Source of the DNA: G963674665 sp964609625
Lineage (GTDB): Bacteria > Desulfobacterota > Desulfovibrionia > Desulfovibrionales > Desulfovibrionaceae
DNA: 64,000 nucleotides
NCBI GenBank assembly: GCA_964609625.1
Contig: CAZSRS010000015.1
Coordinates: 1-64,000, forward strand
Direction of reading: 5' to 3'
How positions within the stretch are numbered: the stretch's first letter is position 1; the number at the start of each line of letters is the position of its first letter. Both the position numbers and the translations under genes were made by a program. Below the pieces are notes generated by a model. The model saw only the letters and a list, made by a program, of their open reading frames with translations, made no database searches and was not told where the DNA came from. Below are positions 1 through 7,838 of the stretch, piece by piece.

Positions 1-119
1 TAGGCTTTTTCTAGATTATGCCAGAAGTGCGGAGCGAAGGCAATAGCCACGTAATGTCAAGTCTTTTCTTTGTTATTTATACATGATCGCCTATTCTGGC
101 ATGCCTCTTGAACTAACAA

Positions 120-142
120 GGCCCGGACACTGCATCCGGGCC
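120..142 (-). terminator. Hairpin terminator of the FNT-molybdoenzyme operon
   Basis: A perfect 8-bp stem, GGCCCGGA against TCCGGGCC, has a 7-nt loop. Read on the minus strand it lies about 30 nt past the stop of the ferredoxin gene and is followed by a weak T-rich run (TTGTTAGTT). It is the natural end of the minus-strand operon. The remaining bases 1-119 hold no gene that I can support. Confidence 0.6.
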
Positions 143-174
143 TTGCGCATCACGGTCAATGGAGCGGGGTACGC

Positions 175-753
175 TCAGAAGCCAGCCAGGGTGTTCTTGG
201 GAGTGGGTTTCAGATAGAGTATGGACATGGCACTCATTTTCTTGTCGATTTCACGCCCCATGTCCAGGGCGCGCTGTTTGAGCAGTGCCTTTTCGCCGAA
301 GGTGATGGCGTCGGTCATGCAGACCTCCGCACACACCGGAAGTTCGCCGGTCACGACCCTGTCGTAACAGAGATTACACTTGTGCGCGACTTTCCTGGTC
401 TGGTCGAACTGGATCACGCCCCAGGGACAGGCCTCGATGCAGGCCTTGGCGCCGTTGCATTTGTGCGGATCGATGCGCACGATGCCGGTCTGCGGGTCCT
501 TGGAGATGGCTTCGGACTTGCACGCCTTGATGCAGGGGGCGTTCTTGCAGTGCTGACAGGGGACGACCCAGGAGGCGACCTTGACGTTGGGATACTCTCC
601 TTCGCGCAGCGACTCCACACGTAAGTAGTAGGGGATCTGGTTGGGCATGGCCCTGGCATGGTCCACGAGGTCATAGTGGTTGCGGCAGGCCACGACGCAT
701 GTTTTGCATCCGATGCAACGGTCCAGGTCTATCATCAAGCTCAACGGGCTCAT
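175..753 (-). CDS. Four-cluster 4Fe-4S ferredoxin subunit of a molybdopterin oxidoreductase
   Basis: This 192-residue protein is of the DmsB/PhsB type and would pass electrons between the molybdoenzyme encoded just upstream and a redox partner. Cysteine groups are visible at 13/16/19/23, 66/69/74/78, 99/105/109 and 126/129/141/145. The third group lacks its second cysteine (Ala102), so that site may hold a 3Fe-4S centre or none. There is no signal peptide or membrane segment, so it is cytoplasmic, in line with the molybdoenzyme. It is the last gene of the operon, 12 nt after the catalytic subunit, and a hairpin terminator follows. No membrane-anchor subunit of the PsrC or DmsC type is present. 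The subunit role is secure from family and context; the physiological reaction is not known. Confidence 0.88.
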   Translation of the reverse strand: MSPLSLMIDLDRCIGCKTCVVACRNHYDLVDHARAMPNQIPYYLRVESLREGEYPNVKVASWVVPCQHCKNAPCIKACKSEAISKDPQTGIVRIDPHKCNGAKACIEACPWGVIQFDQTRKVAHKCNLCYDRVVTGELPVCAEVCMTDAITFGEKALLKQRALDMGREIDKKMSAMSILYLKPTPKNTLAGF

Positions 754-765
754 ATTCGCCTCCTT

Positions 766-2895
766 TTACCCGATGCTCACGCGGGTGGAAACGTGGGACT
801 CGCCACCCACGAGATCTTGCCAATCCAGGGTCATGCCGGAGTCCGGGATCAGGATGTTGTCGCTGACACCCGGGCCGGTGGCGGACACTCTACCGACGCT
901 GGCGCCGAAGCCGTGGTGCAGGCCGATACAGTCGGGCCTTATGCGTTCGGTGAGTTTGGCCCGGACCTTGAGTGATCCCGTGCGTGAACGCAAAGTGACC
1001 GTATCACCATCGGCGATGCCGTGCTTCTCCGCGGTTTTGGAGTTGATCAGCGCCGGATTTTCGTGCAGACCGCTGACCGAATCCCTCAGTTGCGGGTTGT
1101 TGTGGCTCCATTGTCCACTGCCTTGGTGGAAGATGGTGCGGTAGGAGATCAGGATAAAAGGATATTCATCCACATCGGCGTCGTATTCCGGGGCCAGAAT
1201 GGGCCTGGGCATGGCCTGGTCCACGTCCTCCAGGTCCTCCCAATAAAGGTGTACCTTTTTGGACGGGGTGCCGAAACCGCCGTCCTTGTACTTGCGGAAG
1301 CCCATGGTGCCAGGAGACCAGAGCCCGCCCATCTCCTGAAGCTTCTTCACCGAGAGTCCCAAGCCGGCGAGCTGTATGTCGTAGTATTCCACGTCGTCCT
1401 TGAAGGCAAAGTACTCCGGCGTCAGGCGCTTGCCCAGTTCGATGAACACAGCGTTGGCGTGGCGGCATTCTCCGGGCGCCTCGACCAGGGGCTGGCGCAG
1501 GGCCACGCCATGACCGAAGTTGTACCACCAGGGCATGTACAGCAGTTCCCAGCGCTCGAAGTAGGACTTGTCCGGCAGGACCAGATCGGCGAAGCGGGAG
1601 GTCTCCGAGAGCATGATCTCGTAGCTGACCAGCATTTCCAGCTTGTACTCCTGCCCCTTGTCGCCGGGCATGGTCACGGCTTTACGCCACTCCTCCTGCC
1701 CCATCTCCGTGAGCGCGGGGTTGGCCTCGGAGACGATGAGCACCTTGAGTCCGTCGTCCTTGATGGCCTGGGCCTCATACCAGGTGGGTTCCATGATGAA
1801 GCTGTACTTGGCGAACTTGTCCTTGTTCGGGCCGGTGTTGTGCCAGCCCATGGCCAAGTCCGTGGGAGCGGGAGCGGGTTCCACCGGCGTCAGGGGCGTC
1901 AATCCCGGCAGGGGCTGTCCGCCGGGGTTGTCGTAGTTGCCGGTCAGGGCCAGGAAGATGTTCCAGGCATGGCCGAAATCCAGGGCCTGTCCCAGCATGA
2001 TGCCCTTGAAGCTGTCCACGCAGGCAGCCGGGGCCTGTGCGCACATTTCGGCGAGTTTGACGATGTCTGCCGCGGGCACGTCGCAGATTTTGCTCATGGC
2101 TTCCGGTGTCTTGTCCGCCACAAAGGCCTTGAGTTTGTCGAAGTCACCCTCCCGGACCCAGTTGGCCACGAAGTCCTTGTCGTAGAGTTCCTTGGCGATG
2201 AGGTGATGGATCATTCCCAGGAAAAAGGCGGTGTCGCCCGAGGGTTTGATGGGAATCCACCAGTCTGCCTTGGCCGCGTCCGCGGTGAAGATGGGATCGA
2301 GCACCACGAGTTTGGCGCCCCTGGCCTGGGCGTCCAGGATGTCGCGGGGTACGGCTGCATCATCCAGACAGCCCAAAGCGTGGCGGCCTGCCAGGATGAT
2401 CACGCCTCCCTTGGGTACAGTGAAGAAGGCCGGTGGGATGTGGTGATTGGGCACGCCCCCAACGGATTTGATGAAGGCCACGATCTTGGCCGAGTCGCAG
2501 TGGGGTAGGGCGGTGTTGATGAACCCGCCATACGCGTTGAGGAAGCGCCATTTGGGATCGGTGATGGAGTGGGGGAAGAAGCTCGCAGTGAGCTTGTGCG
2601 CCTCGCCACGATCCTTGAGGTCTTTGAGCTTGGCCGTAAGTATGTCCAGGGCCTCGTCCCAGGTGATGCGCTCGAATTTGCCCTCGCCGCGCTTGCCCAC
2701 GCGTTTCAGAGGATGGGTGAGTCTGTCCGCGTTGTACTGCAGGGAGACGCCGGCCATGCCCTTGACGCAGGCCTTGCCGCGCCCCCGTGGATTGCCGCGG
2801 ATCTCCTTGACGCGGCCGTTTTCAATGCGCGCCAGGATGGCGCATTCCGCTTTGCACTGGTAGCACATTGTGGGATGCCAACCGTCTTGAACCAT
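766..2895 (-). CDS. Molybdopterin oxidoreductase, DMSO reductase family, catalytic subunit
   Basis: A 709-residue catalytic subunit binding bis-MGD and one N-terminal 4Fe-4S cluster, with cysteines 11, 14, 18 and 43 in the usual C-x2-C-x3-C-xn-C order. The molybdopterin domain follows, with the dinucleotide-binding domain at the C-terminus (about residues 590-709). Cys133 (in ALPHCDSAK) is the likely metal ligand, which points to the thiosulfate/polysulfide reductase side of the family rather than the Ser-ligated DMSO reductases. I chose the ATG behind an AAGGAGG ribosome binding site, because the open frame upstream of it is only the shadow of the channel gene. There is no Tat signal, unlike most respiratory relatives, so the enzyme should be cytoplasmic. 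Substrate is uncertain: thiosulfate, polysulfide, formate and a hydratase-type reaction all remain possible. Confidence 0.85.
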   Translation of the reverse strand: MVQDGWHPTMCYQCKAECAILARIENGRVKEIRGNPRGRGKACVKGMAGVSLQYNADRLTHPLKRVGKRGEGKFERITWDEALDILTAKLKDLKDRGEAHKLTASFFPHSITDPKWRFLNAYGGFINTALPHCDSAKIVAFIKSVGGVPNHHIPPAFFTVPKGGVIILAGRHALGCLDDAAVPRDILDAQARGAKLVVLDPIFTADAAKADWWIPIKPSGDTAFFLGMIHHLIAKELYDKDFVANWVREGDFDKLKAFVADKTPEAMSKICDVPAADIVKLAEMCAQAPAACVDSFKGIMLGQALDFGHAWNIFLALTGNYDNPGGQPLPGLTPLTPVEPAPAPTDLAMGWHNTGPNKDKFAKYSFIMEPTWYEAQAIKDDGLKVLIVSEANPALTEMGQEEWRKAVTMPGDKGQEYKLEMLVSYEIMLSETSRFADLVLPDKSYFERWELLYMPWWYNFGHGVALRQPLVEAPGECRHANAVFIELGKRLTPEYFAFKDDVEYYDIQLAGLGLSVKKLQEMGGLWSPGTMGFRKYKDGGFGTPSKKVHLYWEDLEDVDQAMPRPILAPEYDADVDEYPFILISYRTIFHQGSGQWSHNNPQLRDSVSGLHENPALINSKTAEKHGIADGDTVTLRSRTGSLKVRAKLTERIRPDCIGLHHGFGASVGRVSATGPGVSDNILIPDSGMTLDWQDLVGGESHVSTRVSIG

Positions 2896-2959
2896 GGAAG
2901 CCTCCTTGCGTTGCCTCGCGCTGGGTTGTTGCGGCATGAGCGAGGTATGCCGGGTGTTG

Positions 2960-3094
2960 TCAGTCGACCTTTTCCGGTAGTGTGCCTGGATAGCCAGGAT
3001 TTCTGACGAAAAAGACGCGTACGATGATCCAGGTAGCCAGGACGAAACCAAGAAACAGTCCCCAGACCATGGGATTGAATGGTGAATACTCCAT
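2960..3094 (-). CDS. 44-residue single-span membrane protein in the FNT operon
   Basis: A short frame starts with ATG after GGAGCAAGGT and encodes 44 residues: a short N-terminus (MEYSPFNP), one hydrophobic span of about 22 residues (roughly 9-30, rich in Phe, Val, Ile and Trp), then a short basic and polar tail ending PEKVD. It sits between the channel gene (13 nt upstream) and the molybdoenzyme (64 nt downstream), in the same direction. Possible roles are a membrane tether for the soluble enzyme or an accessory subunit of the channel; both are inference. I do not recognise a family. The codon-level fit, ribosome binding site and position support a real gene. Confidence 0.6.
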   Translation of the reverse strand: MEYSPFNPMVWGLFLGFVLATWIIVRVFFVRNPGYPGTLPEKVD

Positions 3095-3107
3095 ACCTTG
3101 CTCCAGT

Positions 3108-3989
3108 TCAGAGTTTGTTGGTGAACGTCTGTTTGTCCTTGTAAAGGTCTTGCACCCGCCGGGGATTGGAGACCAACTGGAAGGGTATGCCCACGAAGAG
3201 CACGCCGCCGATGATGTTGCCCAGGACCGTGTAGAGTTGGTTGTGTGTCCAGCCGTATTGCCCGAAGCCCCAATGCAGCAGAGTCTGCTCCCCCAGGCCC
3301 ATCTTGGCGGCGGTCTCCAGGAACAGTTCCTGTTGGAACAGGGGCAGGGCCAGGAAGCCTATGTTGGCGATGCAGTGTTCGGTCATGCCAGCCACAAAGG
3401 CCAGGGGACCGTATGCGGCCATGGCGATCTTGGCGATGTCGCCCTCGGCCTTGACATAAAGGATGGCAGCCGTCTGGAGCATCCAGGTGCAGACCACGCC
3501 CATGACGAAGATCTCCGTGGCGGTATAGCCCATTTTGGCCACGCCAATGGCATGTGATTTGGCCAGCCAGGGCCAAGCCGCGTAGGCGCCGCTCTTGCCG
3601 ATGCACCACATGAAGAACATGCTGCCCAGGAAGTTGCCCACGTAGCCCAGCGTGATGCCCCAGGCGAACCACCCCCAGCCGATGCGGCGGTGGAACACGC
3701 CGATGATGCCGATGTACATGTCGGCCGTGACCAAGGTCATGCCAGAGACCATGATGATCACCAGGGAGAACATGAAGACCAATCCCATGAGCAGGTTGGC
3801 TAGGCCAGGGGCCAAGTTCTCGCCCACCCCGGCCGAGACGGAGAGCGCCAGGGTGGCGCCGAAGACCACCATGGCGCCTCCAGCAAAGGAAGAAATCAGG
3901 TAGGCCAGGGGTCTGTTGCGCACCATGTCCCACTTGTAGCTGCAGATGTCCGCCACACGGATGACGAGTTCGTCGATGGTCGCAGGCAC
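3108..3989 (-). CDS. Formate/nitrite transporter (FNT) family anion channel
   Basis: A 293-residue integral membrane protein with about six hydrophobic segments and the FNT pattern, including the E-H-x-x-A-N segment (TEHCIAN) that carries the conserved pore histidine. FNT proteins are pentameric channels for small monovalent anions such as formate, nitrite or hydrosulfide. The start is GTG, placed five bases after a GGAGG site; an ATG nearby is out of frame. It is the first gene of the metabolic part of the operon, 117 nt downstream of the sigma factor fusion. Linked to a molybdoenzyme, it could import formate or nitrite, or export HS- produced by a sulfur reductase. The sequence does not decide between these. 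Confidence 0.9.
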   Translation of the reverse strand: MPATIDELVIRVADICSYKWDMVRNRPLAYLISSFAGGAMVVFGATLALSVSAGVGENLAPGLANLLMGLVFMFSLVIIMVSGMTLVTADMYIGIIGVFHRRIGWGWFAWGITLGYVGNFLGSMFFMWCIGKSGAYAAWPWLAKSHAIGVAKMGYTATEIFVMGVVCTWMLQTAAILYVKAEGDIAKIAMAAYGPLAFVAGMTEHCIANIGFLALPLFQQELFLETAAKMGLGEQTLLHWGFGQYGWTHNQLYTVLGNIIGGVLFVGIPFQLVSNPRRVQDLYKDKQTFTNKL

Positions 3990-4063
3990 GGCATCCTCCT
4001 TCTGTTCCGGTCGGTGACGGGACAGGGGCCCCGATATTGGGTTTTTCCCTGATTTAAAGAAAG

Positions 4064-4077
4064 AGACGCGACAGTGG
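4064..4077 (-). promoter_or_regulatory. Possible -10 element of an ECF-type promoter before the FNT gene
   Basis: On the minus strand this reads CCACTGTCGCGTCT. A GAACC motif lies some 14 nt before the CGTCT end, reminiscent of ECF promoters (GAAC at -35, CGTC at -10). A related 14-mer (11 of 14 bases alike) occurs in front of the sigma factor gene itself. This is pattern matching only. Confidence 0.3.
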
Positions 4078-4106
4078 AAAAAGGTTCGGGGGATGGCGAA
4101 AAAAAA

Positions 4107-5501
4107 TCAGATACCCATGAAGGCGCGCAGGTCGCAGGGCTGCCGCAAAACCAGCGTCTCCAAGGCCAGATGCATGAGCTTGCCGGTCCTGTTCAGGTCG
4201 GGGCGCAGGTCGGTGAAGGTGATGTGGTGGTTGCAGAGAACGTGTTCGGCTATGTCCCGCTCCACTCCGGTGTATTGGGTCAGGATGCGGGCTCCTTCGC
4301 GCGGGTGCATGGTCATGTATTTTCCGGCTTCCTCGAGCAGTGAGAGAAACGATTCGAGTTGTGCCCCTGCGCTCTGGACGAAAGATTCGCGTACCACGAG
4401 GATACAGCAACTGTGCCCTGGACTGAGGTCCTTGGAGCGGGCCATGATTTTGCCCACGCCCTGGGCCACCGACTTGGTGCTCCATGGTTCGGAACAAAAA
4501 AATCCGTCGATCTTGTGCTGCACAAGAGAGCCAATGACATAGGAGGGGCTGATGTACTGTGGAGTGAAGTCTTCTCGCAAGGGCAGGTCGGTTTGGGGGG
4601 CGCGTAGCTGTCTGTCATACAAGTGCAGGAGCATGCGGTGTGTGGAAATCTCATGGGGAAAGGCCATGACAGGGGTGTTGGTCCAGGGCTGGTGTGCGCC
4701 TTCGCGCATCGTCAGGGCACTACCTTCGTGATGGCAGTCCAGGACGTAGCGAATGGGCATGCCGCTGGTACGCAGGGCCATGGCCAGGGGCGCCATGACC
4801 AGCGCCGCGTCCAGCATGCGGGTGTTCAGGGCTTGGAGCAAACTGCTCCAGGTGAGGTACTTGCGCAGAATGATCTGGAAGACCCTGCCGTTGTACAGAT
4901 GGTGCGCGGCCATGAGCAGCAGGTGGTCGGAGATGGGCAGACAGCCGATACGGATGCCGCGCACCTCTCCTGGATCAAGATTATTGAGGATTCTGTCCCG
5001 CACATCGTGCAGCCGGCGCTTGAGTGTGCCCAGAGGGAGCCCGAGGGTTGCAGCGATATCCTTGTAGGAGCGCCCCAGGACATAGCGTTGGAGGCAGGCC
5101 TCCCTGTAAGGTTCACTCAGTCCTTTGAGAATGGAGCGCACCTGTTGCTGGTCGAGATAACGGGTGACCACGGTGTACGGGTCCGTGGACTGGAAGTCGG
5201 CGGCAAGGACGTCGGTATTCGGCAGTGTTTGGGTGTCGTGGGTTTGTTGCCTGATACGCAAACAACAGCGGTGCAGGATGGTGCGGAACCAGCCGGGAAA
5301 AGCGTCCAGCTCCTGGAGCAGTCCGAGCTTGAACCAAGACTGGGCAAAAGCTTCCTGGACCGCCTCTTCGGCTAGGGCGCGGTTGTTCAGGCGGCGCATG
5401 GCCACGGCCATGGCCATGTCCTGGAATAACACGACCACCTCCGCAAAGGCATTTTTATTGCCAGCGAGGGTCCGTTCAAGATTCACGCGCAAGGAGTGCA
5501 T
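4107..5501 (-). CDS. ECF sigma factor fused to a NasS/NrtA-like ligand-binding domain
   Basis: A 464-residue protein with two clear halves. Residues about 15-85 are a sigma-70 region 2 (DAFPGWFRTILHRC) and 115-172 a region 4 helix-turn-helix (GRSYKDIAATLGLPLGTLKR), together an ECF sigma factor. Residues about 183-460 resemble the periplasmic-binding-protein fold of NrtA/CmpA/SsuA and of the cytoplasmic nitrate sensor NasS (IGCLPISDHLLLMAA, LDAALVMAPLAMAL). There is no signal peptide and the sigma half is N-terminal, so the binding domain must work in the cytoplasm. I infer a one-protein switch in which a small ligand controls sigma activity, without a separate anti-sigma factor. It lies directly upstream of the FNT-molybdoenzyme operon on the same strand, the likely target. 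Domain calls are firm; ligand and sign of regulation are unknown. Confidence 0.85.
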   Translation of the reverse strand: MHSLRVNLERTLAGNKNAFAEVVVLFQDMAMAVAMRRLNNRALAEEAVQEAFAQSWFKLGLLQELDAFPGWFRTILHRCCLRIRQQTHDTQTLPNTDVLAADFQSTDPYTVVTRYLDQQQVRSILKGLSEPYREACLQRYVLGRSYKDIAATLGLPLGTLKRRLHDVRDRILNNLDPGEVRGIRIGCLPISDHLLLMAAHHLYNGRVFQIILRKYLTWSSLLQALNTRMLDAALVMAPLAMALRTSGMPIRYVLDCHHEGSALTMREGAHQPWTNTPVMAFPHEISTHRMLLHLYDRQLRAPQTDLPLREDFTPQYISPSYVIGSLVQHKIDGFFCSEPWSTKSVAQGVGKIMARSKDLSPGHSCCILVVRESFVQSAGAQLESFLSLLEEAGKYMTMHPREGARILTQYTGVERDIAEHVLCNHHITFTDLRPDLNRTGKLMHLALETLVLRQPCDLRAFMGI

Positions 5502-5543
5502 GGCTGTGACACCCTTTTCCAGAGGCTTAGACAGTTCAAGGGC

Positions 5544-5557
5544 AGACGCCCCACTGG
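5544..5557 (-). promoter_or_regulatory. Copy of the 14-mer found before the FNT gene
   Basis: On the minus strand this reads CCAGTGGGGCGTCT, matching the element before the FNT gene at 11 of 14 positions, including the whole GCGTCT end. It lies about 43 nt upstream of the sigma-fusion start codon. That would fit an autoregulated ECF sigma factor, but a convincing GAAC box at -35 is absent here. Confidence 0.25.
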
Positions 5558-5605
5558 AACGAAAGAAGACAGGGCTGTGTACTTACTATCAACAAATGGT
5601 CACAT

Positions 5606-5624
5606 TGTGTATCTAAATCACACA
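5606..5624. promoter_or_regulatory. TGTGT-N9-ACACA inverted repeat, possible CRP/FNR-type site
   Basis: An imperfect palindrome lies in the AT-rich part of the divergent region, about 105 nt upstream of the sigma-fusion start. It resembles CRP/FNR-family half sites (TGTGA/TCACA) without matching the consensus or its 6-nt spacing. Such regulators, for example HcpR, are common in Desulfovibrio. The call is tentative. Confidence 0.25.
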
Positions 5625-5834
5625 GGCTGAGCATATAAATTGCATATCGGACAAAAGTCGTTGAGGGATTGACACTTTCTTCCGGCATGTCGTGGAAATA
5701 GCAGATTCACGGGGTAAAGCCGACACCGTGGGGAAATAGCTGCTGGGGCTGCTTTTAGAGAGCACCATGGACATCATCGTCATACTCCTGACCGCCTGGA
5801 TTCTGAAAACCCTAATGTTTTGTAAACAGCGCCC

Positions 5835-7829
5835 ATGAAGAAGGCAACCAAGACAACGTCCCGCGTCTCCGCCATCGTCTGCATCCTTTGGGTGGTGGCT
5901 AGCCTGCTGTGCATCGCTCCGTTCATGGGATTGGAACTTGCGGTTCGCGAGCGCATCGCTTCTCTGTTGGTCTTCCCGGTGCTTCTCGGAGCCTTCCATT
6001 ATGGTCGGGTCTGGGGACTGGTCATCGCGTTTTTTGCCAGCATTGCTTGGGGTTCCTTTGTCGTCGGTGAACGGTTGGACCTGAGCGATCACCTGACGCA
6101 GCACGTGGTTTTCAACATCGGCCTGGTGAACGTCCTGGCCCTGGTAATCAGCTGGCTATCGGTGCGAGAAAAGCGCAGGCACTCCAGCTTCAGAAAGCTC
6201 TACCACGACATGCCCGTGGGGATATACCAGGCTACACTTCGCGGGGAACTCATCGGAGCCAATGACACTTTTTACGACATCCTAGGCCGTAGCAGAGAAA
6301 ACAACGGCATAATCCTGAACATTCAGGACCTGCTCGTGGAGCCCGAAGAGTTCCGCAAATGGTCTGACAGTTGGTCTGACACGAAAAAAAACGATGCCAT
6401 GCACGAATTCGAGATTCAGGTGCGGCGCGAGGACGGCTCCGTGCTTTGGACCAGGAACACCATGCGCCTGGCGCCACACCCCGCAGGGCAGGGTCTGTGT
6501 CTCGAGGGTATCATCCAAGACGTCACCGAGGCCAGGGAAGCGCGAATGCAGGTGGAGGAGGCTCATCTGCTGACCCAGAACATTCTGGAATCCCTGCCAG
6601 ACGCTACATTTGTGGTGGATGCCGAAAAAAGGGTGTTGGCCTGGAATCGGGCCATCGAAGAAATGAGCGGTGTACCCAAGGAGCAAATGCTGGGAAAGGG
6701 GGGACATGCCTATGCCCAGCCCTTCTACGGCGAATGTCGGCCGGTCCTGGTTGATCTGATCTGGGAAGACGACACGTTGGTACGCGCCAAGTATAATTTC
6801 GTAGAAAAAAGGGGGAACACCTTGTACGCGGAAGTCTTTGTGCCTACCTTGAACAACGGAGCCGGCGCCTATGTCTGGGCCACGGCTTCACCCCTTTGCG
6901 ACAGGCAGGGCAGGATCGCGGGCGCCATCGAGTCCATCCGCGACATCAACTCGCTCAAGGAACAGCAATACGAGCTGAAACTGCTGAACACCGAACTGGA
7001 GCAGATAGTCGAGGAGCGTACCCACGATCTTATCCAACAGGCCAACAAACTGGAGGTAGCCAATGCCAGACTTCGGGAACTCGACGAGCTGAAAACGGCG
7101 TTTCTGAACACCGTTTCCCACGACATCCGCACACCGCTGACATCTATTCTCGGGTACGCCAAAATCATCGCCAAGGATTTCGACAGAAACTTCATGCCCT
7201 TGCTGGAAGACGAAAAAATCACCAACCGCGCCAAACGCGTGCAGTCCAACCTGGAGGTCATCGTCTCAGAGGGACAGCGCCTGACACGATTGATCAATGA
7301 TTTCCTCGATCTGTCCAGGATCGAGTCCGGAAAAATGAAGTGGAACGATCAACGCACCGATGTGGGGCGATGTGTGCACAAGGCAGCCGCGGCGGTGAGC
7401 GGATTGTTCGAGGACAAACCGGACTTGACCCTGGAGGTGGCTGTGACAGAAGGGCTGCCCATAATCGTCGCTGATCCGGACAGGCTGGAGCAGGTGATCC
7501 TCAACCTGCTCACCAATGCCGTGAAATTCACGGCCAGGGGCAAGGTCTCGGTTTCGGTGCGCCAGCTGGCTTCCGGTCGTTTGGAGATCTGCGTCGCCGA
7601 CACTGGGATCGGTATTTCGCCGGACCATCAGGAGAACATCTTTGACAAGTTCCACCAGGTGGATACGGCCGACACCCTGCGGGGGCAGCCCAAGGGAACG
7701 GGCCTGGGACTGGCCATTTGCAAGGAAATCGTCGAATACTACCAGGGGAGCATCAGGGTGGAATCCACACCAGGGCAGGGCAGTGCCTTCATCGTGGAAC
7801 TCCAGGTGGGCGAGGCCTCCGACAGTTGA
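5835..7829 (+). CDS. Membrane-bound PAS-domain sensor histidine kinase
   Basis: A 664-residue kinase. About four hydrophobic segments occupy residues 10-112, followed by two PAS domains (about 120-240 and 246-375), a coiled coil (about 380-420), HisKA with phospho-acceptor His429 (in TVSHDIRTPL), and a HATPase domain with the N box (LLTNAVKF), G1 (DTGIGI) and G2 (GTGLGLAI) motifs. It would autophosphorylate and pass phosphate to a response regulator that is not adjacent, so it is an orphan kinase here. The signal cannot be told from sequence. It is transcribed convergently with hgcB-hgcA, and only 9 nt separate the two stop codons. Its own terminator hairpin therefore lies inside the hgcB coding sequence. 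Confidence 0.93.
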   Translation: MKKATKTTSRVSAIVCILWVVASLLCIAPFMGLELAVRERIASLLVFPVLLGAFHYGRVWGLVIAFFASIAWGSFVVGERLDLSDHLTQHVVFNIGLVNVLALVISWLSVREKRRHSSFRKLYHDMPVGIYQATLRGELIGANDTFYDILGRSRENNGIILNIQDLLVEPEEFRKWSDSWSDTKKNDAMHEFEIQVRREDGSVLWTRNTMRLAPHPAGQGLCLEGIIQDVTEAREARMQVEEAHLLTQNILESLPDATFVVDAEKRVLAWNRAIEEMSGVPKEQMLGKGGHAYAQPFYGECRPVLVDLIWEDDTLVRAKYNFVEKRGNTLYAEVFVPTLNNGAGAYVWATASPLCDRQGRIAGAIESIRDINSLKEQQYELKLLNTELEQIVEERTHDLIQQANKLEVANARLRELDELKTAFLNTVSHDIRTPLTSILGYAKIIAKDFDRNFMPLLEDEKITNRAKRVQSNLEVIVSEGQRLTRLINDFLDLSRIESGKMKWNDQRTDVGRCVHKAAAAVSGLFEDKPDLTLEVAVTEGLPIIVADPDRLEQVILNLLTNAVKFTARGKVSVSVRQLASGRLEICVADTGIGISPDHQENIFDKFHQVDTADTLRGQPKGTGLGLAICKEIVEYYQGSIRVESTPGQGSAFIVELQVGEASDS

Positions 7830-7838
7830 TCATTTCCT

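Larger units (their letters stand above)
5502..5834. other. Divergent intergenic region between the sigma fusion and the histidine kinase
   Basis: This 333-bp stretch separates two divergently transcribed regulator genes and should hold both promoters. It is more AT-rich than its surroundings near its middle. It contains a TGTGT/ACACA inverted repeat and the 14-mer shared with the FNT promoter region, both listed separately. A TTGACA occurs near 5669, but I see no good -10 at the right distance on the plus strand. No coding sequence is supported here. Confidence 0.5.

Noticed and set aside
766..3933. A single open minus-strand frame of over 1,000 codons covering the molybdoenzyme and much of the FNT gene.
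   Set aside because: The first 345 or so codons are in the wrong frame for the FNT channel and encode an Arg/His/Gly-rich shadow; the true start is the ATG at 2895 with a good ribosome binding site.
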